A stretch of 64,000 bases of DNA from Idiomarina sp. PL1-037 (GTDB taxonomy: Bacteria > Pseudomonadota > Gammaproteobacteria > Enterobacterales > Alteromonadaceae): contig NZ_CP139873.1 in NCBI RefSeq assembly GCF_034422975.1, positions 2,170,001-2,234,000 on the forward strand. The letters are read 5' to 3'. The notes below the pieces were generated by a model, which was not told the origin of the DNA, searched no databases, and worked only from the letters and a program-made list of their open reading frames with translations. How positions within the stretch are numbered: position 1 is the stretch's first letter; each line of letters starts with the position of its first letter. Positions 27,927 through 38,520 of this stretch are shown in pieces. A program made the position numbers and the translations under genes.

Positions 27927-28441
27927 GAAGCCTCTCTTACTAATAGTTTACGTAATCGCACCTGACCGGGCGTATTTAACTTTGCAATATCAACGGCTTT
28001 TAGTGCCAACCCCTGACGTTGCTCCAGTTCGGCTAAAAAGCTTAATAAATCGGAAAAAGCCACCTCATCAACACTTAACAGATACTCCTGTCCCTGAGGC
28101 TGCAAACGCGCAATTTGAATGTCCTGCGCCGCTGCAGCACGGTTGATGCGTTGACTGACAGAGCCCGATGCACTTTGTTGCTGAGAGCTATTCTCTTCCA
28201 GTTTTTTATAGCGCGCTATTGCCTGCTGAACCCATTGATATTGCTGTTGTTGAGCCACAAGCTGGCGTTCAGCATTAGCAACCGCCTGAGAGCTGGGCTG
28301 CCAAATGACAAAGTACAAAAAAGCAATAAACAGCACGCCTGCCAAAACAGCTAACAGGCTCTGCTCGCGTTGGTTAAACTGGTTCCAGCGCTGCTTACCT
28401 AAATCCAGATAAGGCGTTAACTGACGAGTAATTCTGTTCAT
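27923..28441 (-). CDS. gspM: Type II secretion protein GspM
   Basis: An inner-membrane platform protein of 172 residues. A short cytoplasmic arm (RNQFNQREQ-like region) leads into one membrane helix at about 29-50, followed by a coiled-coil and a ferredoxin-like periplasmic domain. In known systems GspM pairs with GspL and helps place the ATPase GspE. It overlaps gspL and gspN by 4 bases each. Sequence conservation in this family is low, and the position between L and N supports the call. Confidence 0.9.
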   Translation of the reverse strand: MNRITRQLTPYLDLGKQRWNQFNQREQSLLAVLAGVLFIAFLYFVIWQPSSQAVANAERQLVAQQQQYQWVQQAIARYKKLEENSSQQQSASGSVSQRINRAAAAQDIQIARLQPQGQEYLLSVDEVAFSDLLSFLAELEQRQGLALKAVDIAKLNTPGQVRLRKLLVREAS

Positions 28442-29658
28442 GACTGCGCCCCCTGGTCATTGAGTTGCACGGTTAAAGACCCCGAAACTTGCTCACCACG
28501 ATTACTCATTGAGCCCGCTTCAACTGCTAACCCTTCGGCTTTCGCCGCCTGTTGAAAGGCCTCAAATTGAGAAAAGCTGCTGGCGGTTGCTTGTAAGCGC
28601 AACTCATTATTCTGAAAGCGAAGTAACTCAAGCTGCAGCTCAGGCTGCGACTTAAACGCAGGAGCCAGTTGCTGCAAAACCGCAAGCACCGAAGCTTCAT
28701 CCGCACTACCCAGCCCGAGACTTTCCAGTTGCCGTTGCAACTGCACTTTTAAATTCACAATACGAGTCTGGCCGGGAAAGGCGTCGCGATAGAGTTGCTC
28801 AGCCTGAGCTTTTAAAGTCTCTCGCTGAGACTCCAGTTGCCAATAGCGTACGCCGTTTAACAATACGGCCAAAACAAAGAGCACACTCGCAGCAGTAGCT
28901 AGCCCCTTCCAGGGTAAATCAACTGAACGTTTTGCGCGTTGCGAGCGATAAGCTCCCTGCCTTAAATTAATACGGTTTCCTGTCGCGATACTTTGCACCG
29001 CGATAGTAAAGGGCACTTCAATATCAGCAGACGTTAAAGGTGCTGGCGATTGCGGCCAGTTTAGCGCGCCATAGTGAATAATTTCGGTTGGGCTGTCCTG
29101 TTCAGCAGCAAACGCTGGAGCTAACTGGGCAAACTGCTCTTTTTCTATGGTAAAGCCCTGCCATTCACCGGTTCTGACAATAACACTGTCCGCAAGCTCT
29201 ATGGCTTGCCAGGTATCGTTCTGATGCGGCAACAGAAAACAGTCGGGTACCCAGGCAGCGGAATCAATACCAGCTTCGGTTAATACCTGCAGCCAATGAT
29301 TCATTCGTTCTTTAGCGACCACGGCAACCGGCAGCTCTGTGCCTTTTACGTCTGGCCAGGCAAAATGCAACTGCTCAATATCACTTGCCAGCTCTTCTTC
29401 CAGAGCATAAGGAATTATACGCTGCAGATGCCTTTTTGTGCCTGCAGGCAAGGTCACTTTAGTCATCGAAACATCTTGCCCGGGCAAGGCTACAATGACG
29501 TCGCAACGGTTGGCTTTGTCTTTTAACTGAACAAGCTCTGCTACCGAGCTCAGCTCTCCACTGGCGATTAATTCTTGCTGTCCTTTGTGCCAGACCAACC
29601 AGGGTATGGGTTCGTCGCTACCATAAGCTGGTAACCGCAGAATCAGTGTTTCATGCAT
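28438..29658 (-). CDS. gspL: Type II secretion protein GspL
   Basis: A bitopic inner-membrane protein of 406 residues. The N-terminal cytoplasmic part is the actin-like domain that binds GspE (IPYALEEELASDIEQLHFAW near residues 86-105). One membrane helix lies near 250-272 (ATAASVLFVLAVLLNGVRYW), and the periplasmic ferredoxin-like domain pairs with GspM. It overlaps gspM by 4 bases and follows gspK by 3 bases. Confidence 0.92.
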   Translation of the reverse strand: MHETLILRLPAYGSDEPIPWLVWHKGQQELIASGELSSVAELVQLKDKANRCDVIVALPGQDVSMTKVTLPAGTKRHLQRIIPYALEEELASDIEQLHFAWPDVKGTELPVAVVAKERMNHWLQVLTEAGIDSAAWVPDCFLLPHQNDTWQAIELADSVIVRTGEWQGFTIEKEQFAQLAPAFAAEQDSPTEIIHYGALNWPQSPAPLTSADIEVPFTIAVQSIATGNRINLRQGAYRSQRAKRSVDLPWKGLATAASVLFVLAVLLNGVRYWQLESQRETLKAQAEQLYRDAFPGQTRIVNLKVQLQRQLESLGLGSADEASVLAVLQQLAPAFKSQPELQLELLRFQNNELRLQATASSFSQFEAFQQAAKAEGLAVEAGSMSNRGEQVSGSLTVQLNDQGAQS

Positions 29659-29661
29659 AAA

Positions 29662-30648
29662 CTAATCTCCCATCGCCCGGTACAAGGTTTGTACTCGACC
29701 TTCGTTTAAATGTAATACCGAGCGCGCTCTCATTTCTACTTCGCCCCACTGAGTCATCGCAACCAGCTGAAAATACTCACTACTCACGGTCAATTCCGAC
29801 AATTCACCTTCTAATTCCGATCGCACTCCCGAAAGCTCCGCTAAGTCAGCGAGTTCCTCGTCGGATTCGTAGCCTTGAGGCGGCCGATTATTCAGCAAAG
29901 CCGTAGCATCAGCAAGTGCTAACTTACCTTCGGTAACCCCGGTTAAAACCGCAGCCTGATCTTGTTCCAGAGTATTAATATTAATTTTTAAATCTGTCTC
30001 ATTTGGAATAACGCAAGCAACAGAGTGTAGAGTATTGACAATTTTAGCGCTGTACCCACGCACCATTCTTAGCTCGCTCATATCAAGGAGTTGGCTGTTT
30101 GCGGCCAAGTAAGGCTTAGGTAAACTCTCGTAATCCGGGTCTTCGGCACCATTACTGCCGGACAACTGACTGTCTTCATCCAGCCAGTCTATCAGACTGT
30201 CGGTTAAAATCTCGGCCTGATAGTTATCAATTTCCAGCGCTTCCAGCAGCGCTTTGTATTGTCGTTTGCGTTTTTCCAGAGTTCCGGGGTCTTCAGCATC
30301 CGCAACCAGGCTATTGAGATTAAAGCAGCTGTATAAATCCCTGACTTTTGCGGCAATCTGCCCACCTTCTACCGGAAAAGGTCCGCTGCGCTGAGCCCAG
30401 TTTTGCTCTTTGTGCGCAACCCCATCGTTCTCTTTCAGCTCAGTTTGCAGCACTTCTTTCAAAACATCCTCTGCGCTTAACCACATCCAGTAGCTTTGTT
30501 CAGCTTGCTGCAAGTTACCCATACGGGTTATTTGCAACTGCAGCTTTCCACCTAAATTCACGGCAATAACCGACACAATAGCAATAACCAGCAAGACGGT
30601 TATAAGTGCGGCTCCGGCTTGTGATGACTTACCCGGGCTAATTGGCAC
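29662..30648 (-). CDS. gspK: Type II secretion minor pseudopilin GspK
   Basis: The large minor pseudopilin at the tip of the pseudopilus, 328 residues. A short basic leader precedes the hydrophobic helix (GAALITVLLVIAIVSVIAV, about 12-30). As usual for GspK, the helix lacks the conserved glutamate at position 5 of the mature protein. The body has the alpha domain typical of K (SLIDWLDEDSQLSGSNGAED, about 152-171). GspK forms a tip complex with GspI and GspJ. It overlaps gspJ by 11 bases. Confidence 0.92.
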   Translation of the reverse strand: MPISPGKSSQAGAALITVLLVIAIVSVIAVNLGGKLQLQITRMGNLQQAEQSYWMWLSAEDVLKEVLQTELKENDGVAHKEQNWAQRSGPFPVEGGQIAAKVRDLYSCFNLNSLVADAEDPGTLEKRKRQYKALLEALEIDNYQAEILTDSLIDWLDEDSQLSGSNGAEDPDYESLPKPYLAANSQLLDMSELRMVRGYSAKIVNTLHSVACVIPNETDLKININTLEQDQAAVLTGVTEGKLALADATALLNNRPPQGYESDEELADLAELSGVRSELEGELSELTVSSEYFQLVAMTQWGEVEMRARSVLHLNEGRVQTLYRAMGD

Positions 30649-31321
30649 GTTGCAGCCCTCCGCCGTTACTTTCCACTTCCCGCCCTACTGCGGCTATCAA
30701 AAACACGCGCCTGATGGTGCCAAAGTTTTTGCTACGAATGGTCACTTCAACGGCCTGAGGTAAATCACCTTCGCTTTCCCAGTTATCGCTCCAGCCTTGT
30801 TCTAACCCCCGATTCGCATTACTCACGTCATCACTGCGGTAAAATCGAAAAGACAACTCGTCAACGCCTTCCAATAAGGTCTGAACGGATGGCTCTGAGG
30901 AGCGATCGTTCACGAAGGTCTCGGTTACTCGCTGCAAATTCCCATCCCATAATCGGTAAACTACCGGCTGCAATTCGCTTCGGGGCATCATGTTACCGGG
31001 GTTATCAAAACCGCTTCTGACAAAAGCCAGTACACCGCCATCAGAATCAAAGTAGCCAGGGTCATTGCTCAAATACTGATGAGTAACCTCTACACCAGAT
31101 GGTCGCGTTGGTTTAGCAACCATTTGCCGAATATCCTGCTGCATCAGCAACTGGCTGAACTGCAAACGCTCCAGCTGTTCACGCTGTTTTTGAGATTGCT
31201 CTTCGGTGTTTACCATCTGGTTCAGAACCTGAAAACTGGCAATACCGATAATGGCAAATATCACCATGGTCACCAGCACTTCGACTAAAGTAAAACCTTT
31301 GCTTGCGGGGTTAGCGCCCAT
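30638..31321 (-). CDS. gspJ: Type II secretion minor pseudopilin GspJ
   Basis: A minor pseudopilin of 227 residues. The prepilin site is KG^FTLVEVLVTM near residues 8-18, with the conserved glutamate five residues after the cut, to be processed by the prepilin peptidase (GspO/PilD, not in the window). The ATG at 31321 has a GGGAGGG ribosome binding site and gives a normal short leader; an in-frame start at 31357 would give an overlong one. It overlaps gspI by 11 bases. Confidence 0.93.
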   Translation of the reverse strand: MGANPASKGFTLVEVLVTMVIFAIIGIASFQVLNQMVNTEEQSQKQREQLERLQFSQLLMQQDIRQMVAKPTRPSGVEVTHQYLSNDPGYFDSDGGVLAFVRSGFDNPGNMMPRSELQPVVYRLWDGNLQRVTETFVNDRSSEPSVQTLLEGVDELSFRFYRSDDVSNANRGLEQGWSDNWESEGDLPQAVEVTIRSKNFGTIRRVFLIAAVGREVESNGGGLQRAN

Positions 31322-31703
31322 TATTGGCCCTCCCTGCTGAATCTGGCTTACGTACATAACGGGTTAACCGAAAGTGTTCGCGGCCGTCCTCGTTTTTCAT
31401 CACTTTCACCGTTACTGCAACAACATTCGGCGTTACCGTTTCAACCACCTGTTGCTGCCAGTACCAGGTAACATCGGCCTGCTCCTGCTGGCCGCTCCGT
31501 TTATCTTTAAGTGGCCACTGTTTCTCAAGCGACAATTCTGCCAAACGATTAGAAGCTACGTACTGCGCAAAGGTTTTGTCCTGTAATGCGCTTAGCCCGG
31601 TCAGATGCCCGCTTGCCGCCTGCAATGCGGCCAGTGCCGCCAGACTGAACACCGACAAAGCTACCATCACTTCAATTAAGGTAAAGCCGCGCACCCGTCG
31701 CAT
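31311..31703 (-). CDS. gspI: Type II secretion minor pseudopilin GspI
   Basis: A 130-residue minor pseudopilin. The leader MRRVRG is followed by FTLIEVMVALSVFSLAALA, the standard type IV prepilin helix. GspI nucleates the tip complex with J and K. It sits 2 bases after gspH and overlaps gspJ. Confidence 0.93.
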   Translation of the reverse strand: MRRVRGFTLIEVMVALSVFSLAALAALQAASGHLTGLSALQDKTFAQYVASNRLAELSLEKQWPLKDKRSGQQEQADVTWYWQQQVVETVTPNVVAVTVKVMKNEDGREHFRLTRYVRKPDSAGRANNGR

Positions 31704-31705
31704 AG

Positions 31706-32272
31706 TTACTTCGGAGCCTCCGCAGAAATATTAACTCGCCAGCTGTTTTCAGCAATAAGCCAACGCTCGGCATCTGGGTCATTTAAATGCTCAATATGCA
31801 CTTCAAACAATGTCATTTCACCGCTGGGTAGAATCAGAATATCGGGAATGATGTTTTCTTCGTCACTTTCCTCAGCAAACAACCCGCTACTCAGCGATTC
31901 GTTTTGTTCCAATATCTTCAGACCCCGGCTGGTAAACTGCCAACGCAGCGGCCATTCTGTTTCCTGAGCTCGCAAACCCCGAGCATTTTCTTCACGCCAT
32001 TGCTCATCTTTCCAGAATAAGAAACGATAGCCATCTTCGTGGAATTTTAATCCAAGCGGTTGTTGACGAACCATAGCGTATTCGCGGGCATAGTTTAGTT
32101 GTTGGCGTAAACTCACGGCCGCATTTTGAGGAGAGTCCTGCCCCCGTTCACCGCCGGGCAGTGTAAACATGACAGCGCTGGCGATGAGACCAAGAATGGC
32201 CATCACCAGCATCACTTCAATTAAAGTAAAACCAAATGAACAACGCTTATTGATCACGGTCGTTGTTGCCAA
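31706..32272 (-). CDS. gspH: Type II secretion minor pseudopilin GspH
   Basis: A 188-residue minor pseudopilin linking the tip complex to the GspG shaft. The prepilin motif FGFTLIEVMLVMAILGLIA starts about residue 13, and the ERGQDSPQN region is typical of H. No ATG fits: the longest form starts with TTG at 32272, overlapping gspG by 26 bases, and a GTG at 32257 would give a leader five residues shorter. Neither has a clear ribosome binding site, so translation may be coupled to gspG. Confidence 0.9.
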   Translation of the reverse strand: MATTTVINKRCSFGFTLIEVMLVMAILGLIASAVMFTLPGGERGQDSPQNAAVSLRQQLNYAREYAMVRQQPLGLKFHEDGYRFLFWKDEQWREENARGLRAQETEWPLRWQFTSRGLKILEQNESLSSGLFAEESDEENIIPDILILPSGEMTLFEVHIEHLNDPDAERWLIAENSWRVNISAEAPK

Positions 32273-32684
32273 TCATCCAGTTGCCAAAATCATCATCCGT
32301 TCCGGGCTGACCGTCTGGGCCTGGGGAAAAAATATCAACATCATCGTACTGCCCCGGGTTCAGGAGTAAATAGTCATTGCCGTAAGGGTCCTGCGGTAAA
32401 CGACGAATATAACCACCGCTGCGATAGCTGCGTGGCTGAGGGTCCATGTTCGGTTCATTGACTAAAGCTTCAAGCCCCTGCTCAGTCGTTGGGAACATCC
32501 CGTTATCTAAGTGATACTGAGCCAATGCGTTTTCTAAAGCGACAATATCGGCTATCACTTTTTGCTCGTTAGCCTTTTCCTGATTACCCAGGACATTAGG
32601 CAACACCATAGTCGCCAAAATACCGATAATGGCAATAACCACCATTACTTCGACCAATGAAAAACCTTGTTGATTACGTCTCAT
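32247..32684 (-). CDS. gspG: Type II secretion major pseudopilin GspG
   Basis: The main subunit of the pseudopilus that pushes substrates through the secretin, 145 residues. The leader MRRNQQG is followed by FSLVEVMVVIAIIGILATMV. The C-terminal half has the G-family signatures DNGMFPTTEQGLEALV and DPYGNDYLL and an aspartate-rich calcium-site loop (GPDGQPGTDDDFGNW). It follows gspF by 2 bases. Confidence 0.96.
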   Translation of the reverse strand: MRRNQQGFSLVEVMVVIAIIGILATMVLPNVLGNQEKANEQKVIADIVALENALAQYHLDNGMFPTTEQGLEALVNEPNMDPQPRSYRSGGYIRRLPQDPYGNDYLLLNPGQYDDVDIFSPGPDGQPGTDDDFGNWMIGNNDRDQ

Positions 32685-32686
32685 AG

Positions 32687-33913
32687 CTAAAGCCCTACAC
32701 TATTATTTAATTGTAAAATGGGTTGAATGATAGACAGCACAATAAAGAAGACGATACCTGCCATCGTCACTATCAGCACCGGCTCAAATACTTTTAAACT
32801 AACCGACACCAGGTTTTCAAATTCCTTGTCCTGATTATCGGCTGAGCGTTTTAACATTTGCTCCAGTTCACCGGACTTTTCACCTGCTGCTATCATGTGC
32901 AGCATCATTGGTGGGAACAACCCCGTTTCCTGCAACGCACCGCGCATTGACGCCCCTTCACGGACGCGACCGGCCGCTTCATCTACCGCCTGACGTATGG
33001 CCAAATTACCAATGACCGACGAGGTAATGCGCAATCCGTCAAGCAAGGGTACCGCTGAGGAAGTCAGTATACTTAAAGTCCGGGCAAAACGGGCAGTACT
33101 CACCCCTCTTATGACCTTACCCAGCATGGGAAGTTTTAACAGCCTGCGATGATATTTCAGGCGGTTTTTTTCATTTCTTAACCACTGATTAAAAGCCACC
33201 AGTACCAGAACAATACCAATCAGTAACCACAGCCCCCAATTTTGCAAAAACTCACTAATGGCTATCATAGCCAAAGTGGTTGGCGGCAAGTCCTGGCCCA
33301 TGGTTGAAAAGTTATCGACTATTTGCGGCACAATGGAAACCAACAGAAAAACCACAATGCCAATGGCAACCAAAGTCAGCATGAGCGGATAAATAAGCGC
33401 CTGAGTCAACTGACTTTTCATGTGCTGACGTTGCTCAGTGTAGTTTGCCAGCTCATCCAGTACCGTATCTAAATGGCCGGACTTTTCCCCGGCAGCCACC
33501 ATGGCGGTATATAAAGAATCAAAAACACCAGGAAACTCTGACATAGCTTCAGCAAGGCCATAACCTTCAACCACTTTACTGCGTACCGACATCAGTAATT
33601 TCTTCAGACGTGGCTTTTCAGTCTGGTCGGCAACAGCTAACAAAGCCTGTTCAATCGGTAATGCCGAACCCACTAAGGTAGATAACTGACGGGTAATTAG
33701 CGCTAAATCCTGTGCTTTAACTTTACGCTGCGGAAGCCCAAACCGGGGCTGTAACGTTTTCTTTCTGTCTTGATCAGCTGCCGGCTCAATGGTTAAAGGC
33801 ATTAAGCCTTTTTCACGCAATAACTGGCGTACCTGCCGCTCAGTATCGGCTTCCAATACGCCTTTTTTCTTTCTGCCGTTAGCTTCAACGGCTTGGTATT
33901 CAAATGCTGCCAC
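32687..33913 (-). CDS. gspF: Type II secretion inner-membrane platform protein GspF
   Basis: A polytopic platform protein of 408 residues with two repeated cytoplasmic T2SSF domains (about 70-195 and 272-395) and three membrane helices (about 170-190, 220-240, 375-400). AAGEKSGHLDTVL and AAGEKSGELEQML are the paired repeat motifs. GspF is thought to turn under the ATPase GspE and load pseudopilins. It follows gspE by 3 bases. Confidence 0.95.
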   Translation of the reverse strand: MAAFEYQAVEANGRKKKGVLEADTERQVRQLLREKGLMPLTIEPAADQDRKKTLQPRFGLPQRKVKAQDLALITRQLSTLVGSALPIEQALLAVADQTEKPRLKKLLMSVRSKVVEGYGLAEAMSEFPGVFDSLYTAMVAAGEKSGHLDTVLDELANYTEQRQHMKSQLTQALIYPLMLTLVAIGIVVFLLVSIVPQIVDNFSTMGQDLPPTTLAMIAISEFLQNWGLWLLIGIVLVLVAFNQWLRNEKNRLKYHRRLLKLPMLGKVIRGVSTARFARTLSILTSSAVPLLDGLRITSSVIGNLAIRQAVDEAAGRVREGASMRGALQETGLFPPMMLHMIAAGEKSGELEQMLKRSADNQDKEFENLVSVSLKVFEPVLIVTMAGIVFFIVLSIIQPILQLNNSVGL

Positions 33914-33916
33914 CCT

Positions 33917-35416
33917 CTACTCCTCGCGGGTAACCCGCAGCACTTCTTCCAGCGTTGTTTTGCCTTTCAGTACTTTTGCTAAGCCGTCCTGGCGAATACC
34001 GGGCGTCGACTGCCGAATATACTTCTCAATAGACTGTTCACCGTGACCGTTATGGACTAACTCACGTACATGGTCATCCACCAGCAGCAGCTCGTGAATA
34101 CCGGTACGCCCGCGGTAACCGGTATGGTTGCACCGTTCACAACTCCCTGCACGATAAATCACACTGGTATCTGCAGCATCCAGCCCCAGCATATTCTTTT
34201 CTTCGTCATCCGGCTGGTGCGGCTGCTTACATTCGCTACAGAGTGTCCGCACCAGACGCTGCGACAGCACCGCTAATAAGCTCGATGACAACAGGAAAGG
34301 TTCTACGCCCATGTCTTCCAGACGAGTAATGGCACCGGCGGCAGTGTTAGTGTGCAATGTAGACAAGACCAGATGACCGGTTAACGACGCTTGCACAGCA
34401 ATTTGCGCGGTCTCTACATCACGTATCTCACCAACCATCACTACGTCCGGGTCCTGCCGCAAAATAGCGCGTAAGCCGCGGGCGAAGGTCATATCCACCC
34501 GAGGGTTAACCTGAGTCTGCCCAATACCATCAATGGCGTATTCTATAGGGTCTTCGACGGTCAGAATATTACGGTCTTTAGAATTAATTTCGCTAAGCCC
34601 GGCATACAACGTCGTACTTTTACCTGAGCCCGTGGGGCCAGTTACCAGAATAATGCCATGGGGCTTGTAAATCAGTTCCTGAAAAATTTTCCGATTAGCG
34701 TCGGTCATTCCCAGCTCGGTCAGGTTCAGCCTTGCGTTGTTTTTATCCAGCAAACGCAATACCACCCGCTCACCATGGTTCGAAGGCATAGTTGAGACCC
34801 GTACATCCACCGCTCGCCCAGCAATAAGCAAGGAAATACGACCATCCTGCGGGACACGCTTTTCGGCAATATCCAGCTGCGCCATAACTTTTATGCGGGA
34901 CACCAGCAGCGATGACAACTTACGGTTTGGTCGTAAAACTTCACGCAAAACGCCGTCTATACGAAAACGTATGAGCAAAGCTTTCTCAAAGGTCTCAATA
35001 TGAATATCTGAGGCACCTTCTTTTATCGCCTCGCTCAGCATGGCGTTAATCAGCTTAATTATCGGTGCGTCATCTTCGCTTTCCAGCAGGTCTTCGGTCT
35101 GCGGCAACTCATCTGCCAGAGAGAATAAGTCGGACTCGTTACCAATGTCTTCCATTAACTGCTGAGCTTCTGATGAGTCTCGTTGGTAAGCACGGGTTAA
35201 CAAGCTTTCAAAGTCGCTTGCGGCATGCTCCTGAAGAGTGACCGGTTGGCCCAGCGCGCGCCTCACTTCTTTCAACGCAGCAGCCGAAATACCGGCACGG
35301 CAATGTAAAATTAACGGTTCACCCTGCTCTACCACCACGCCAAAACGTTTTGCAAAGCTGAAGGGAAGGCGAGCTGTTGCAATAGCACTGGCTTCAGTCA
35401 TCTTGCTGCTCTGCAT
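33917..35416 (-). CDS. gspE: Type II secretion ATPase GspE
   Basis: The hexameric ATPase that drives pseudopilus growth, 499 residues. Walker A is [12 protein letters not shown], the aspartate box is VEDPIEY, and Walker B is [13 protein letters not shown] four-cysteine zinc module (CSEC then CERC) lies near the C-terminus, as in EpsE of Vibrio. The start at 35416 is chosen because GAGG lies 8 bases before it; an ATG at 35401 also fits, while the longest form from 35476 would run back inside gspD. It overlaps gspD by 23 bases. Confidence 0.94.
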   Translation of the reverse strand: MQSSKMTEASAIATARLPFSFAKRFGVVVEQGEPLILHCRAGISAAALKEVRRALGQPVTLQEHAASDFESLLTRAYQRDSSEAQQLMEDIGNESDLFSLADELPQTEDLLESEDDAPIIKLINAMLSEAIKEGASDIHIETFEKALLIRFRIDGVLREVLRPNRKLSSLLVSRIKVMAQLDIAEKRVPQDGRISLLIAGRAVDVRVSTMPSNHGERVVLRLLDKNNARLNLTELGMTDANRKIFQELIYKPHGIILVTGPTGSGKSTTLYAGLSEINSKDRNILTVEDPIEYAIDGIGQTQVNPRVDMTFARGLRAILRQDPDVVMVGEIRDVETAQIAVQASLTGHLVLSTLHTNTAAGAITRLEDMGVEPFLLSSSLLAVLSQRLVRTLCSECKQPHQPDDEEKNMLGLDAADTSVIYRAGSCERCNHTGYRGRTGIHELLLVDDHVRELVHNGHGEQSIEKYIRQSTPGIRQDGLAKVLKGKTTLEEVLRVTREE

Positions 35417-37496
35417 TTTGCTCGCCTCTATTCTCGCCACTCTTCTCACTACCCTGTTTTTCCAGGTATTCGTCAAAGCCCGGCGGTAACGTCAGCTCGC
35501 TGTCCCAGTCGTTAAGCAGCGGCGATTCCTCAGACGGCATGAGTGAAATTCCACGCGAACGTTCATCTAACTGCAGCGCCCGCATATAATTGTATTTTGC
35601 CGAGCTTAATTCGCGCATGCGGTTACCATCACGGACTATAGTCGGACGAATAAAGACCATCAGGTTGCGCTTTTGCTTAGAGGTTGAAGTAGAGCTGAAT
35701 AATTTACCTAAAATTGGTATGTCGCCTAATAACGGCACTTTAGAGACCGACTCCTGCACGTCTTCATCAATCAGACCGCCCAGTACAATGGTCTCGCCAT
35801 CGTCAGCCATAACCGTGGTTTTCAGCTCACGTTTATTAATAATAACGTCAACTGCAGTAGCGCCGCTTAAACTGGATACTTCCTGTTCTATCGTCATTTG
35901 CACGGCGTCCCCCTCGTTAATTTGAGGTGTTACCTTTAACTTAATACCTATCTCGGTGCGGTCAACTGTCTGGAACGGGTTGTCGTTGTTATCACCCGTA
36001 GTAGAGCCACTAATAGTTGGAACTTCTTGACCGACCAGAAAACTTGCTTCTTCGTTATCTACGGTAACAATACTTGGCGTCGCCAGAATGTTTGAACGGG
36101 TATCCTGTGTAACCGCCTGTACTACCGCTGCCCAGTCATCTTGAATAGTGCCAAACATCATGCCGTTGACCGAACCAAGTAAGTTGGCCAGCAGTGAAAC
36201 ATCACCAGGTTCATCGGGTTCTGTCGTGGTCACCTCGACCCCGCCATCGGTTACCCGGGTTGTCGTGGTACCTTCTCTTTCACGGGCCTGATAAGCACCG
36301 GCGGCTAAACTGCCAATGGGTACCTGGTTACCATTATTATACTGCACCATACCGCCATCTTCGCTAATCCACTGCACCCCAAAGTTGACGTTGTCGCCTT
36401 CCATAATCTCGACAATAATAGCCTCAACCTGAACCTGAGCACGACGAATGTCTAAGTCCCGAATCACTTTTTCCAGCGACGCCAGCATATCTTTTTGAGC
36501 AGTAATGACCACCGAGTTTGTTGGTTCATGCGGGCTGATACTGACCGTTTCATCGCCTCCGCTACGCCGGCGTTGGTTATTATTGGCAGTTCCTGATTGC
36601 TGCTCAACTTCGGCTTGGATGGAACGGCTAACATCTTTCAATACGTCTACAACTTCAGGCGCTTTTGCATACTTAAGATAGAAAACCCGGGTATTACCTT
36701 CAGTTATTAAATCTTGATCCAGCTGTTTAATCAGCTTAACGACTCTGGCTCTAGCACGTGGTTCGCCGCTAACAATAACGCTATTACTACGTTCATCCGC
36801 AACAATTTTAGGAATCAATAATGCCGGTACGCCTTCATTATTTTTTTCATATAAAGACTGAGCAATACGAACAATTTCACTTGCAGATGCGTATTCAAGG
36901 TTGATCATGTCAACGTCCTGGTCACCGGCCTGATCAACTCGCTCAATAATTTCTACCAGCCGTTGCACAGTTTCAGAGCGGCCCGTCATCATAATCACAT
37001 TAGATGGATCATAGCTGACCACCATCCCGCCGCCACTTTGATCGTTTAACTGACGTAGCAGCGGCGCAAGTTCACGTACCGATACGTTTTCTACCGGCAC
37101 CACTCGGGTCACCATAGTATCGCCTGAGCCTCTGGTGTCTCTGTCGAGCACAGGTAGTGAGGAGGTTTTTGCGTCTTTATCACGAATCACTTTCAGGACG
37201 CCGGACTCCATTTCAACGGTGGCGAATCCGTAGACCTCAAGAACATTCAGGAAAAACTGGTAGTATTGCTCTTCATCCATCACATCGTAGCTGCGCACGT
37301 CAATTTTGCCGCGCACGTTAGGGTCAATAATGATGGTTTTTCCTAAATTTCGACCGACAACCTGAATAAACTCATTAATATCAGTATTTTTAAAGCTGGC
37401 GGCATACTCTTCGCTGCTTAATGGCGAACTCATCATTGTTAATGCTAAACCGAGAGCTCCTAACCATGCTTTTAAGCCACTTTTTGCCACTGTCAT
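35394..37496 (-). CDS. gspD: Type II secretion secretin GspD
   Basis: The outer-membrane secretin channel, 700 residues. After a signal peptide (cut near residue 28) come the N0 domain ([19 protein letters not shown]), N1-N3 repeats and the secretin domain with VPTISGST and [16 protein letters not shown]. The C-terminal tail is charged and glutamine-rich, fitting the S region that meets the pilotin; no gspS was found here. It follows gspC by 1 base. Confidence 0.95.
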   Translation of the reverse strand: MTVAKSGLKAWLGALGLALTMMSSPLSSEEYAASFKNTDINEFIQVVGRNLGKTIIIDPNVRGKIDVRSYDVMDEEQYYQFFLNVLEVYGFATVEMESGVLKVIRDKDAKTSSLPVLDRDTRGSGDTMVTRVVPVENVSVRELAPLLRQLNDQSGGGMVVSYDPSNVIMMTGRSETVQRLVEIIERVDQAGDQDVDMINLEYASASEIVRIAQSLYEKNNEGVPALLIPKIVADERSNSVIVSGEPRARARVVKLIKQLDQDLITEGNTRVFYLKYAKAPEVVDVLKDVSRSIQAEVEQQSGTANNNQRRRSGGDETVSISPHEPTNSVVITAQKDMLASLEKVIRDLDIRRAQVQVEAIIVEIMEGDNVNFGVQWISEDGGMVQYNNGNQVPIGSLAAGAYQAREREGTTTTRVTDGGVEVTTTEPDEPGDVSLLANLLGSVNGMMFGTIQDDWAAVVQAVTQDTRSNILATPSIVTVDNEEASFLVGQEVPTISGSTTGDNNDNPFQTVDRTEIGIKLKVTPQINEGDAVQMTIEQEVSSLSGATAVDVIINKRELKTTVMADDGETIVLGGLIDEDVQESVSKVPLLGDIPILGKLFSSTSTSKQKRNLMVFIRPTIVRDGNRMRELSSAKYNYMRALQLDERSRGISLMPSEESPLLNDWDSELTLPPGFDEYLEKQGSEKSGENRGEQNAEQQDD

Positions 37497-37497
37497 A

Positions 37498-38409
37498 TCA
37501 ATTATCCTGTTTTACCGGTAGCTCAAACGACAGTTCCATCCGTTCACCGTCGCGCTCAATTTCTATGCTGACCTGTTCTTGTTCCGACAGTTCCTGACTA
37601 GCAAGCATCGCCTGCTCCATGTCGGTCAGATCATAGCCGTTAATAGCCACTGCCAAGTCACCGTTCTGAAATCCTGCATCCCGGAATAACTCCGGATTCT
37701 TGCCTGAATTCAGTTTGTATCCTTTTAGTTCGCCATTCGCTTGTACTGGCGAAATATTCACGTAATCAAGTAACGACGATGGATTATCAGCAACTTGTGC
37801 CAATTGCCGTTCAACAGCTGCATTATCAACGGGAGCGCCTTCGTCACTATCGACAGGTACCAGCGTACCACCGTTATCTGAGTCATCTATAACTAGAGAC
37901 AATGCCGGTCTGTCTTCGCCAATGTCTTCCATTTTCAGTGTTTCTAACCGGCCGTTATTATCAAGAATAACGCGATCGGCATGAATTTCTTCCACCGTCA
38001 CTGAAGAACTGCCCAAGCTCTCACCAATAATGTAGGTTTGTTGCTTGCTGCCTTGCTGAATAATAGCCGCAGAACGCTCCGGGTTAGAACTGGCAGATAC
38101 GCCTATCAGACGGACATTTAATGATGTTTTGGGCGCGTTTTGAACGCTATCAGAACGGTTCCCCCGCTCTGCTGTTCCAAAAAGGTTCAGCTCAGTTAAG
38201 GTCTCTAAGTTCATGCTGTTGGTTGCAGCTGAGTCAACCGCCACTTTAGGTAAGACCGCACTGCCGCCGGGCTCAGCCGGGTTAATCAGTGACCAGGTAA
38301 ACCGGGCCAGCAATACCGCAACCAAAAACCATGCGAAAGCCGTTAGCGCTTGCATTAAGCGGCGCCACATTTGAGTATCTTTAAATATTTGTTGGAGTCG
38401 GGCAGTCAC
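37498..38409 (-). CDS. gspC: Type II secretion protein GspC
   Basis: The inner-membrane link to the secretin, 303 residues, first gene of the operon. One membrane helix lies near residues 21-43 (TAFAWFLVAVLLARFTWSL). The homology region follows (LNLFG, LNVRLIGVSASS), then a C-terminal PDZ domain (YKLNSGKNPELFRDAGFQNG, VAINGYDLTD). The start is a GTG at 38409; an ATG at 38370 is possible. The promoter must lie in the 111 bases up to hslR on the opposite strand. Confidence 0.92.
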   Translation of the reverse strand: MTARLQQIFKDTQMWRRLMQALTAFAWFLVAVLLARFTWSLINPAEPGGSAVLPKVAVDSAATNSMNLETLTELNLFGTAERGNRSDSVQNAPKTSLNVRLIGVSASSNPERSAAIIQQGSKQQTYIIGESLGSSSVTVEEIHADRVILDNNGRLETLKMEDIGEDRPALSLVIDDSDNGGTLVPVDSDEGAPVDNAAVERQLAQVADNPSSLLDYVNISPVQANGELKGYKLNSGKNPELFRDAGFQNGDLAVAINGYDLTDMEQAMLASQELSEQEQVSIEIERDGERMELSFELPVKQDN

Positions 38410-38520
38410 TTTATTCTTATTCTTGTTACACTGACAAAAGGCGATTCATGCATTCTAGCGCAGGCGACATGAGTCAACAATCGATTAACACAAAGTTTAT
38501 AACGAATTCGTTGCGGTTTT

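Noticed and set aside
27180..38409. A missing prepilin peptidase gene in the gsp operon as a sign of a defective system
   Set aside because: In many bacteria the peptidase is encoded with type IV pilus genes elsewhere, so its absence here does not indicate a defect.
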